64,000 nucleotides of DNA from Coriobacteriaceae bacterium. Lineage in GTDB: Bacteria > Actinomycetota > Coriobacteriia > Coriobacteriales > Coriobacteriaceae. The notes beneath the pieces were generated by a model, which made no database searches, was not told where the DNA came from, and worked only from the letters and a program-made list of their open reading frames with translations. The stretch lies in contig CADFMD010000003.1 in the NCBI GenBank assembly GCA_902835305.1, positions 62,001-126,000 of the forward strand. The letters are read 5' to 3'. A program made the translations under genes and the position numbers. Shown here one piece after another: positions 43,123 to 50,944 of the stretch (its first letter is position 1; each line of letters begins with the position of its first letter).

Positions 43123-44511
43123 CTATCCTTCTGCATCGCAAGCCTCAACCACACCGTTCACAGCGGCCGTTTCCATACCCACTAGTATTGCAACACGCTC
43201 CTGTTTTTCAATGATGAATCGCTTGTGGTAGAAGATGTTGGCATATTGCAAAACACGATTCATCTGCGAGACATCAAACAAGGCGCCGACAGCGCCGCCA
43301 AATACGGGAATAGCCTTGCCGAGGGATTTTTGAGTGATATTCCTGCCAATTTGCTCGAGTACGTTTTTGAAAACACTGCTCTCGATCGACTTCTTACCGG
43401 CATTCTCGAGCGCCTTACGCGCAGCGACATTAGCAAGAGCGCGAATCTGCGTGACAAGCATAGCCGCGCCGCCCCGTGCCGCCATGGCCGTCCAGCCCTT
43501 CTTGACTGTCTGTTTCACGCCCTCCATCTCGGCCACAAGCATCACCTTACCGATTGCGAGAGCCATGCCATCAGCAGAACCTGCAGACGGAGCCATCGCG
43601 TTTGAAAACACATCGCCCGCAATGACCATTTCAGCCGGATCTTCTTTAACGTTAAATCCGTACATCATGGCCACTGACTGCACCGCACGATAATAGAGGA
43701 ACATGCTGAATACGATATTGAAAGGCAGACCGGCAAAACCAGGAGCACCCGTCACCGCACCCTCGGTCGCCGCAAGCAGCAGGTGCTTACCGTTCTCACC
43801 TGCCGCAATCTTCGCAACGTCAAAACTCCGAAGCATGAATAGCTCATCAATCGAACGGATAGTAACGTTTTCAAGAGTGGTGTTTGCGGCCTCAACAATC
43901 TGCGCCTCAGTAACGCTGTACTTGGCAGCTTGCTCCTCGATAACCTTGAAACCATCGACAACCTGCTTCATAACCTGTGCATACAGCTCTTGTTGCTGAA
44001 TCTCACTTGTAAGCCCGTCGAGCGCATCTCCAACGGTAGCACGAAGATTTTCCGGTATCTTTGACCCAGCCTTATCGGTCAGCTGTTTGAGTTTTGAAGG
44101 CGCCACCATCTTTTCGTATTGCTCAGTCAATGCCTCGAGCTCGGCAAGCTCTCGATTGGTCAGTAACGGGTCGGGCAACACCCAATCACCATTACCGTCG
44201 ATGAACGTCGACGACAGACCGAGTTGCTCTTGTCGCTTTGCGTTGTAGCGTTCGTTCGCCGCGGCTGCGGTTGCAGAAGCAATCCCGTTTGCAAAGTCCG
44301 AAACACCTTTAAGCGCATTATCCGCCAACGGGCTAGCGGCTTCCGCCAATTCACCCGATTTCTTTTGAGCCTCCTTGACCACATCCATAATGGCGTTTCC
44401 AGCGCCATTAAATGCTCCAGTCATTATGTTCTCCAGCGAAGAAAAACCAATACCGGACTTCTTCTGTTTTTCGAGCTTCGCCTCAACAAACTGCTGCTGT
44501 TTGTCCGACAC
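43123..44511 (-). CDS. EcsC-family protein
   Basis: About 462 residues. The second half matches the EcsC domain, with G-A-V-T-G-A-P-G-F-A-G-L-P-F-N-I and F-L-Y-Y-R-A-V-Q-S-V-A-M-M-Y-G; the first half is a helical, Ala/Lys/Glu-rich stretch. EcsC proteins are of uncertain function, often linked with membranes and secretion. A GTG at 44511 with AAGGG nine bases upstream is preferred over a GTG three codons earlier. The preceding DUF4230 gene ends 11 bases before it, so they form an operon. The region is more AT-rich than its neighbours. Confidence 0.8.
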   Translation of the reverse strand: MSDKQQQFVEAKLEKQKKSGIGFSSLENIMTGAFNGAGNAIMDVVKEAQKKSGELAEAASPLADNALKGVSDFANGIASATAAAANERYNAKRQEQLGLSSTFIDGNGDWVLPDPLLTNRELAELEALTEQYEKMVAPSKLKQLTDKAGSKIPENLRATVGDALDGLTSEIQQQELYAQVMKQVVDGFKVIEEQAAKYSVTEAQIVEAANTTLENVTIRSIDELFMLRSFDVAKIAAGENGKHLLLAATEGAVTGAPGFAGLPFNIVFSMFLYYRAVQSVAMMYGFNVKEDPAEMVIAGDVFSNAMAPSAGSADGMALAIGKVMLVAEMEGVKQTVKKGWTAMAARGGAAMLVTQIRALANVAARKALENAGKKSIESSVFKNVLEQIGRNITQKSLGKAIPVFGGAVGALFDVSQMNRVLQYANIFYHKRFIIEKQERVAILVGMETAAVNGVVEACDAEG

Positions 44512-44522
44512 GCCAATCACCC

Positions 44523-45167
44523 TTACTTAAACGTAACGTTAACATCGACATCGTCGCCGCATAGGGCTTTGACCTGTTTTTCGATCAGACCACGGGCTCT
44601 GTCATCAGATTCTTTGAGCATATTGCTCTCTTTGACCTTCTTGGTCTGCTCTTTCTTAGCCTGTTTCAACAAACCGTTCAGATCGTCTGTACTCACTTGA
44701 TTCCAGTTCAGAAAACCATTGTCCTCAACATATTTCTTCAGTGTATTGGGGTCTGTTGAGAAAGAGGTAATTTCCGAGTGAGGCAATGTAACCTTTACGC
44801 TCTTGACCTCTGAGCTCTTGTCGTTCATATCAACCCGCTTGATTTCAGTCTTCACTTTATCGGCATTGATCCCGATGTCAGCCTTGCCGTCAATCGTTGC
44901 GACATATCGCTTAGACGTAAAGGGGTTTTCCCACCCAAGCGGATTCCCCGCTTCGTCAATTGAGAGCAGCTGCGTGAAGTTATATTCGTACGTCACGAGC
45001 TTTACGACCGGAGTAATCTCCTCACGAATCGAATCATCGGTGATCGTTGTGGGATTACGCGTCAAATACATCCAGATGCACCCGGCAGTCGCCACGGCTG
45101 TAACGGCCAGCAAACCGCCAAAGACAAGCTTTTGCGTTATTGTTGTAAACAAGTTAGTTTTTGCCAT
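44523..45167 (-). CDS. DUF4230-family membrane-anchored protein
   Basis: About 214 residues. One N-terminal membrane helix (K-L-V-F-G-G-L-L-A-V-T-A-V-A-T-A-G, about 14-32) is followed by an extracytoplasmic domain with the DUF4230 pattern L-V-T-Y-E-Y-N-F-T-Q-L and a Lys-rich C-terminal helix. The function is unknown. An ATG at 45167 begins just before the membrane helix and is preferred; an in-frame start 24 codons earlier would add a charged tail. It is in an operon with the EcsC gene. Confidence 0.75.
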   Translation of the reverse strand: MAKTNLFTTITQKLVFGGLLAVTAVATAGCIWMYLTRNPTTITDDSIREEITPVVKLVTYEYNFTQLLSIDEAGNPLGWENPFTSKRYVATIDGKADIGINADKVKTEIKRVDMNDKSSEVKSVKVTLPHSEITSFSTDPNTLKKYVEDNGFLNWNQVSTDDLNGLLKQAKKEQTKKVKESNMLKESDDRARGLIEKQVKALCGDDVDVNVTFK

Positions 45168-45256
45168 CCTGTTTCGCCTTTCTTTTATTAGCTCGACTTT
45201 TCCATCATCTTCCATCGTGCGCATGGCTGCACGAATCATTCTGTCAACGGCTTAAT

Positions 45257-45290
45257 GCAAAACGCGACCGTTCGGAGAAAACGGTCGCGC
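45257..45290 (-). terminator. Terminator of the lipoprotein gene
   Basis: Read leftward, CGCGACCGTT pairs perfectly with AACGGTCGCG and is followed by TTTT. It separates the lipoprotein gene from the DUF4230 gene. Confidence 0.8.
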
Positions 45291-45311
45291 TCTCTTTCCT
45301 ATTCCCGCGAA

Positions 45312-46124
45312 TTATTCCTTGACACTGTAACTCGATACTGTCGGTGCAACCCTCGAAGCGTCAACCTCGCTCATTACCTCAAACTTCACCTTCTCGCCAG
45401 GCGCCCAGGCGGATGTATCTGCGTAGCATTCTTCCGCCCTTACACCATCGGCATCGTAAAGGGCAACATTTAGAAAAACGTTTTCGAACGATATGTCGGA
45501 GGTGTTTTCGACGATTGCGGTGTACGTATAGAGGCCGTAGCCATCGTCACTTTTCTCAAAGGTCGCCGATGAGAGCAGACCGTTGATGGCCTCATCATTA
45601 TGCGTCTTCTCCTCTACGGTCCTACCGTTCTTGATCAGCTCGTCAAACGCATCACGATACTCGTCATCGACCGTCAAGTCATACCGATCAACCAGTTTCT
45701 TAAGCTGTGCTGATCGTGCGTCGTAGGCCCTTTCCCATTCGTCGTAGTACTTGGGATCCGATTCCGCGTACTTCTTGACAACATCAAGCTGATTATCAAG
45801 CAGGTTGAGATAGGCGATGACGTCTTCTTGCATCTTAGTGTCTTTAAATGACGCCTTTTTGAGTTCTTTGTCGTTATCGACCTCGGTTTTAATTGCCTCT
45901 TTTCGCACTTTATTCGAGCCTAGATCAGCATCCTCTCCCAGTGAATCAAGGTAATCAGACCGCTTTTGATAGCCTTGAGCAATCACGGCCATTGCACGGT
46001 CGTCGGCATAATCAGGCTCATCGTTTTTCTTCTCGGCCTGCGAGCAGCCGCTCAGCAGAAGAGCCCCACAAAACACCGTCACAAATAGCGCGATCGCCGC
46101 AGCTATCCCATAACGCCTTTTCAT
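45312..46124 (-). CDS. Lipoprotein with a C-terminal FxLYD-like domain
   Basis: The 270-residue protein has a lipoprotein signal (K-R-R, hydrophobic core, L-L-S-G-C with Cys27), a charged helical middle (about 40-180) and a C-terminal beta domain with Y-T-Y-T-A-I-V-E-N-T-S-D and N-V-F-L-N-V-A-L-Y-D, as in FxLYD domains of Gram-positive surface lipoproteins. AAAGGAGG precedes the ATG. Its role is unknown; it may cooperate with the DUF4230 and EcsC proteins next to it. Confidence 0.85.
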   Translation of the reverse strand: MKRRYGIAAAIALFVTVFCGALLLSGCSQAEKKNDEPDYADDRAMAVIAQGYQKRSDYLDSLGEDADLGSNKVRKEAIKTEVDNDKELKKASFKDTKMQEDVIAYLNLLDNQLDVVKKYAESDPKYYDEWERAYDARSAQLKKLVDRYDLTVDDEYRDAFDELIKNGRTVEEKTHNDEAINGLLSSATFEKSDDGYGLYTYTAIVENTSDISFENVFLNVALYDADGVRAEECYADTSAWAPGEKVKFEVMSEVDASRVAPTVSSYSVKE

Positions 46125-46291
46125 TTCGTCCTCCTTTAAATACAAAACAAAACACGATATCTAGCCACCTCGTCAAAAAGCAGACGAATTGGCAACGCGG
46201 TGGCACTATTTGGTTCTAGGGCGTGAACTGGATAATCATCGAGGGAAGGAGTGAGCTCTGTGCAATAAACTCCCCTCGTCAAAATGTCTAG

Positions 46292-46927
46292 CTAAAGAGG
46301 ACGGGCAGACGGCGGACGGTCAAAACTGGTCGCGTCCGCCCGCCTCCAACGGTCGAACGTCGATGCGCTAACGTTCAAAAGCGCGGCGGCCTCTCGCCTC
46401 GTGACCTCACCCCCTTCATATGATCTGATGACATCGCGATAGCTATCTGGGCGTTCGAGTGCCGGCCTCCCAAATCTCACGCCACGCAGGCGCGCCGACG
46501 CGATACCCTCCGCCTGGCGCTGCTTGATGTTTTCGCGCTCTAGCTGCGCCACATAGCTCAAGATCTGAAGGACCAGATCCGCCATGAACGTTCCCGTGAT
46601 GCCATCGGGCTGCTCGCGCGTATCGAGTAACGGCATATCAAGCACCACGATGGCAGCACGCCTATTCACCGTGATGCGTCGCCATTCATCGAGGACTTCA
46701 CGATAATCGCGACCCAAACGGTCAATACTTTTGATTACGAGAACGTCACCCTCGCGCAACCTGCGAAGAAGACGCTGATATTGGGGGCGTCTAAAGTTCT
46801 TACCGCTTGCCTTGTCAGCGTAAATCCGACCCTGTTGGACGGGAAACCTTCCCAGTGCGTCCAACTGGCGATCCAAGTTCTGGTCTGCGGAAGAAACACG
46901 CGCATACCCAAAGATTCGATTGTCCAT
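46292..46927 (-). CDS. Serine recombinase (resolvase/invertase family)
   Basis: The 211-residue protein has the small serine recombinase catalytic domain, starting F-G-Y-A-R-V-S-S with the nucleophile Ser, D-K-A-S-G-K, and the S-I-D-R-L-G-R-D arginine motif, then a long helix and a C-terminal helix-turn-helix (about 165-190, V-T-R-R-E-A-A-A-L-L-N-V-S). Proteins of this size act as resolvases or DNA invertases. AGGGG precedes the ATG. I searched 150-250 bases on either side and did not find a pair of matching recombination sites. It lies in the AT-richer accessory segment. Confidence 0.88.
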   Translation of the reverse strand: MDNRIFGYARVSSADQNLDRQLDALGRFPVQQGRIYADKASGKNFRRPQYQRLLRRLREGDVLVIKSIDRLGRDYREVLDEWRRITVNRRAAIVVLDMPLLDTREQPDGITGTFMADLVLQILSYVAQLERENIKQRQAEGIASARLRGVRFGRPALERPDSYRDVIRSYEGGEVTRREAAALLNVSASTFDRWRRADATSFDRPPSARPL

Positions 46928-47148
46928 AATTGCCCCTATCGGCCGCCTCTTGGCAGCATCAGCTCAAGCGAGAGCCCACTCACTATAGGGCGTGCAAATT
47001 TCGCGAATGGGCTAAGGTCATTTTGGCCCTCAGACACAAGCTGTTCAAGCGCTACATCGATAACATGCTAGCTTTTAACAGCAATTAACTGCTTTTTACC
47101 AGAATTGGCTAGAAAAGAAAAGCGTGATGCTGACAGGCTTTGCCAGCA

Positions 47149-47177
47149 TGAGACAAAGGAACTGTCCCTTTGTCTCA
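47149..47177. repeat. 29-bp hairpin repeat, copy 2
   Basis: TGAGACAAAGG and its complement form the arms; the terminal bases are changed on both sides together (GAGAC with GTCTC), which keeps the pairing. It lies 5 bases from the stop of the UvrA-like gene. Confidence 0.75.
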
Positions 47178-47182
47178 TTCGG

Positions 47183-49675
47183 TTAGAGATAGCGGCCAGT
47201 GATGCTCTTGGAGTAGGCCGCGATGTCGCCCGGTGTGCCGACGCAGACGATTTGCCCGCCGGCATCGCCACCGCCCGGGCCCATGTCGATCACATAATCG
47301 GCGTTACGGATAAGGTCGAGGTCGTGTTCGATCACGACAACCGTGGCGCCCTTGGCAACAAGGCCGTCAAACACACTCAGCAACACCTGAACATCGAGCG
47401 GATGTAGTCCGATTGTGGGCTCGTCGAACACAAACACGGCATCATCCTGCACGCGGCCCATCTCGCTCGCGAGCTTAAGACGCTGCGCCTCGCCGCCCGA
47501 AAGCGCCGGTGTGGGCTCGCCAAGTGTGAGATAACCCAAGCCCAGGTCGTGCAAGGTCTGCAAGCGCGCCTGAACCTTCTTGAGTCCCACCGTGGCGTCG
47601 AGGGCCTCGTCCACACTCATGTCCATAAGCTGCGGCAACGTCAGCAAGCTCCCGTCCTTGCCCTCGCGATGGATATGCGAAGCCGCATCTGCATAACGTG
47701 AGCCGCGACATGCCGGGCAGACGATCTCGACGTCGGGCAAAAACTGCACGTCGAGCGATATCGAACCCGTGCCATCGCACGTAGGGCAGCGCAAAGCGCC
47801 AGTGTTGTAGCTAAATGCGCCTGCCTTGTAGCCGGCTGCCTTGGCCTCGGGCGTGCGGGCGAAGGCGCGACGCAGTTCATCATGGATGTCGGCATAAGTC
47901 GCTACCGTCGAACGCACGTTGGCACCGATGGGCGTGGCGTCTATCAGGTTGGCACGTGCAATGCCCTCGGCATCGACCCAACGCACGTGTTTTGGCAGGC
48001 GCTCGCTGGCTGCCTGCGCCTTAAGTGCCGGGATGAGTGTCTCGAGCACCAACGTCGTCTTACCCGAACCCGAAACGCCCGTCACCGCGACAAGGCGACC
48101 GCGCGGTATATCGACTTCGAGCGGTTTGACGGTATGGATGGCATCGGTCGCCATGCGGATATGGCCCCGGTCAAACATTTCGTCGTCAGGCACCTGCGGA
48201 CGCAAGCGCTCAGGCTCCGAGCGCAAAAATGGGGCGATGCGGCTGCCCTGCGATTGTTCGACCTCGTCTACCGTACCGGCGGCGATTACATGGCCGCCGC
48301 CTGCTCCCGCAACGGGGCCCATCTCGACCAGATAGTCGGCTTCTGCCAGCACGCGCGTGTCGTGGTCGACAACAACCACGGTATTGCCGTCGACCACCAG
48401 ATCGCGCATCACGCCCACCAAGCCGTCGACATTGGCAGGATGCAAGCCGATCGAAGGCTCGTCCAGCACATACAGCACGCCCGTCGATCGGTTGCGCACC
48501 ACGCGGGCAAGCTGTACGCGCTGGCGCTCACCCGTGGAAAGCGTGGCGCCGGCGCGGTCGAGCGAAAGGTAGTCGAGACCCAGATCGACCAGGCGACGGG
48601 CCGTGCTCAAAAACGAATCGCAGATATCCGTCGCCATGGGCTGCATCTCGGTCGGCAAGGATGCGGGCACTCCGCGCACCCACTCAATCGCCTCGCCCAG
48701 CGTCATGGCCGCCGCCTGCGCCAGATTGATACCGCGCACCTGGGGCTGGCGCGCAGCCTCGGAAAGACGCGTGCCTCTGCAATCGCGGCACGGTCCCTCG
48801 CGCAAAAAGCGCGCAACGCGCTTGAGTCCCTTATCGTCCTTAACCTTGGCGAGCGCATTCTCGACGGTATAGACGGCGTTGTAATAGGTAAAGTCGAGCG
48901 GCGTGGCGCCCTCGCCATTTTTGGGAACGTAGAGAATGTGCTTCTTAACTGCCGGGCCATGGAACACGATGTCGCGCTCTTGAGGCGTGAGCTGGTTAAA
49001 CGGCACGTCGGTACGCACGCCCATCTCGCCGGCCACCTGCTTCATCAGGTCCCACATGAGCGTGCCCCAGGGAAGCACCGCGCCCTCGTTGATGGTCTTT
49101 GACTCGTCGGGCACCAGGCTCGCCTCGTCCACCTCGCGCATGGCGCCGGTGCCGCCGCAGGTAGAACACGCGCCGCCACTGTTAAAGGCAAGGTCCTCGG
49201 CACCCGGCGCATAGAACTCGCGGCCGCATGCGGGGCACGTGAGCGACAGGCCCGCCGCCACGTTAAGGCTCGGCTCCACACGCGCCCCGCAATGCGAGCA
49301 CACGTGATGGGCGCAGCGGCTAAAGAGCAGGCGCAGGCTGTTGTTGAGCTCGGTCATGGTACCAAAGGTCGAACGCACGCCCGGTACGCTGGGGCGCTGA
49401 TGCAACGCGAGCGCCGCCGGCACGTGCAGCACCTCGTCCACCTGTGCGTGCTCGGCCTGCGTCAGGCGACGTCGAGTATAGGTGCTGAGCGCCTCCAGGT
49501 AACGGCGCGAGCCCTCGGCATAAAGAACTCCCAGCGCTAGCGAGCTCTTGCCCGAACCCGACACGCCGGCAATACCCACGAGCTTTCCCAGCGGAATATC
49601 GATATCGATGTCCTTGAGGTTGTGGACACGCGCGCCGCGTACCTCAATAGCGCTTGGTTGTTGCGACACCGTCAT
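47183..49675 (-). CDS. UvrA-like ABC ATPase (short UvrA2 type)
   Basis: The 830-residue protein has two ABC ATPase halves with Walker A G-V-S-G-S-G-K-S/T, ABC signatures (L-S-T-G-E-R-Q-R and L-S-G-G-E-A-Q-R) and zinc-finger Cys pairs (C-x2-C repeated, including S-H-C-G, C-P-A-C-G and C-P-T-C-D-G). Housekeeping UvrA has about 940-950 residues; this shorter form is typical of UvrA paralogues linked to tolerance of DNA-binding antibiotics. AGGAAAGGAAG precedes the ATG. Whether it works with UvrB is unclear. Confidence 0.88.
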   Translation of the reverse strand: MTVSQQPSAIEVRGARVHNLKDIDIDIPLGKLVGIAGVSGSGKSSLALGVLYAEGSRRYLEALSTYTRRRLTQAEHAQVDEVLHVPAALALHQRPSVPGVRSTFGTMTELNNSLRLLFSRCAHHVCSHCGARVEPSLNVAAGLSLTCPACGREFYAPGAEDLAFNSGGACSTCGGTGAMREVDEASLVPDESKTINEGAVLPWGTLMWDLMKQVAGEMGVRTDVPFNQLTPQERDIVFHGPAVKKHILYVPKNGEGATPLDFTYYNAVYTVENALAKVKDDKGLKRVARFLREGPCRDCRGTRLSEAARQPQVRGINLAQAAAMTLGEAIEWVRGVPASLPTEMQPMATDICDSFLSTARRLVDLGLDYLSLDRAGATLSTGERQRVQLARVVRNRSTGVLYVLDEPSIGLHPANVDGLVGVMRDLVVDGNTVVVVDHDTRVLAEADYLVEMGPVAGAGGGHVIAAGTVDEVEQSQGSRIAPFLRSEPERLRPQVPDDEMFDRGHIRMATDAIHTVKPLEVDIPRGRLVAVTGVSGSGKTTLVLETLIPALKAQAASERLPKHVRWVDAEGIARANLIDATPIGANVRSTVATYADIHDELRRAFARTPEAKAAGYKAGAFSYNTGALRCPTCDGTGSISLDVQFLPDVEIVCPACRGSRYADAASHIHREGKDGSLLTLPQLMDMSVDEALDATVGLKKVQARLQTLHDLGLGYLTLGEPTPALSGGEAQRLKLASEMGRVQDDAVFVFDEPTIGLHPLDVQVLLSVFDGLVAKGATVVVIEHDLDLIRNADYVIDMGPGGGDAGGQIVCVGTPGDIAAYSKSITGRYL

Positions 49676-49698
49676 CGCTTCCTTTCCTGTTGATCGAA

Positions 49699-49727
49699 TG
49701 TGACAAAGGGACAGTCCCTTTGTCACA
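49699..49727. repeat. 29-bp hairpin repeat, copy 3
   Basis: TGTGACAAAGGGAC and GTCCCTTTGTCACA are perfect 14-bp arms around a single base. It directly abuts the TGA of the AAA ATPase gene (49728-49730) and lies 23 bases before the UvrA-like start. Confidence 0.8.
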
Positions 49728-50846
49728 TCACTCGTGCCATAAAATGCGATCGCGAATGTACGCACCCAGCATGGGCACGGTAAACCGGACGAGGCCGTAT
49801 CCGGCAGCCTCGATGACGCGCTCGCGAATCAGGCTTGCGCGATATTTACTCGCCCAGCTCTGGGTACGGTCGCAGCGCTCAATGATATCCGCCATGCGCG
49901 TCGGCTCACCCTCGTCAGCAGCCATAGCTTCGATAAAGAGGCGTTGCGGACTGCGCAATCCATAATACAGGGGCGCGTCAACCGCTTCGTAGAACTCAGA
50001 GACGGCATCCGCATGGCCATCCTCGACATCGCGCCTTTCAATGACCCGCGAGTAGCGCCGGACAGCAGAGCGCCACATGTAATAGCCCACCAGCTGAACC
50101 ATATAGGGATGCCCCATACTCTTGCGTGCCGCAAGGCCCGCCGTCTCCGCGTCGACGCAAAGGCCAGCATCTTTAACCGTCTGGATATATGAATCGCGCA
50201 CCTTGGGCAAAGATATCGCCCCCAGCGTACGCTGCTGGGCACGCCGCAAAAACGTCACGCTCGGCTCTTCGAGCAGATCGTCAACCATACTGGGCAAGCC
50301 GGCGAATACCAGCGCAAGACCGCGCTGGTCGCTATCGGACAAGCCCGTGGCATCCTGATCTCCGAGCACCTGCTGATAGAGAACGGCAAGAGCCGCCAGT
50401 TCCTCGATAGACGCAGATTGCGCCTCGTCAATCGCAAACAGTATGCCCTTGCCTGGACCGAGCTTCTTGAAGCGCTCGTTGACCAGCCCTCGCAACGTTT
50501 CGCCCTTTGCTCGCGCCGCCTCGACCGACATCCGGCCAAACGACGGACCGAATTCCATTGACGTCACAACGGGTTTATTCGAGCGGAGCGCGTCGGCCAA
50601 TCGGTCGCATAAGCCAAGCGAAGCGGAATCGGAGACAACCGCCCATCCGCGCTCGCTGGCTAGACGTTGCAGCTCCCGCAGGAGAACCGTTTTGCCACAG
50701 CCGCGGTTTCCCGTAATGAGCATGAGCCTGCCCGGCGCTCCGGCGCCGTTGTCGAGTCCTTCCTCAAAATCTTCGATGACCGACTCGCGACCGATGAGTA
50801 TCGGAGGGCGCTTGCCAGCCGTTGGCTTAAAGGGATTTGGATTCAT
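49728..50846 (-). CDS. AAA/ORC-type ATPase
   Basis: The 372-residue protein has Walker A G-N-R-G-C-G-K-T (about residues 46-53), Walker B I-L-F-A-I-D-E-A-Q and an arginine-containing sensor region, with a C-terminal winged-helix-like part (about 280-372). It resembles the AAA ATPases of the Orc1/Cdc6-STAND type found as stand-alone bacterial genes of unknown role. Upstream are three phased TTATACC repeats. It may regulate its own transcription or act in defence or stress; that is inference. Confidence 0.75.
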   Translation of the reverse strand: MNPNPFKPTAGKRPPILIGRESVIEDFEEGLDNGAGAPGRLMLITGNRGCGKTVLLRELQRLASERGWAVVSDSASLGLCDRLADALRSNKPVVTSMEFGPSFGRMSVEAARAKGETLRGLVNERFKKLGPGKGILFAIDEAQSASIEELAALAVLYQQVLGDQDATGLSDSDQRGLALVFAGLPSMVDDLLEEPSVTFLRRAQQRTLGAISLPKVRDSYIQTVKDAGLCVDAETAGLAARKSMGHPYMVQLVGYYMWRSAVRRYSRVIERRDVEDGHADAVSEFYEAVDAPLYYGLRSPQRLFIEAMAADEGEPTRMADIIERCDRTQSWASKYRASLIRERVIEAAGYGLVRFTVPMLGAYIRDRILWHE

Positions 50847-50879
50847 GTCGGCCTCCTCGGATTGGCAAAGGCTAGCAAT

Positions 50880-50912
50880 AGTTATACCAACTTATACCGA
50901 GTTATACCAACT
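50880..50912. promoter_or_regulatory. Three 10-bp-phased TTATACC repeats before the AAA ATPase gene
   Basis: GTTATACCAA, CTTATACCGA and GTTATACCAA follow each other without a gap, 34 bases from the ATPase start. A spacing of one helix turn puts all three on the same face of DNA, as for a cooperatively bound regulator. On the leftward strand they also read as overlapping TATAAC-like -10 boxes. Confidence 0.55.
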
Positions 50913-50915
50913 GAA

Positions 50916-50944
50916 TGTGACAAAGGGACTGTCCCTTTGTCACA
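50916..50944. repeat. 29-bp hairpin repeat, copy 4
   Basis: Perfect 14-bp arms TGTGACAAAGGGAC and complement. It contains the TGA stop of the TetM-like gene (50940-50942) in its right arm. Confidence 0.8.

Noticed and set aside
46128..47182. Invertible DNA switch around the serine recombinase
   Set aside because: I compared both flanks for matching inverted sites and found none beyond the dispersed 29-bp hairpin. A distant target cannot be excluded.
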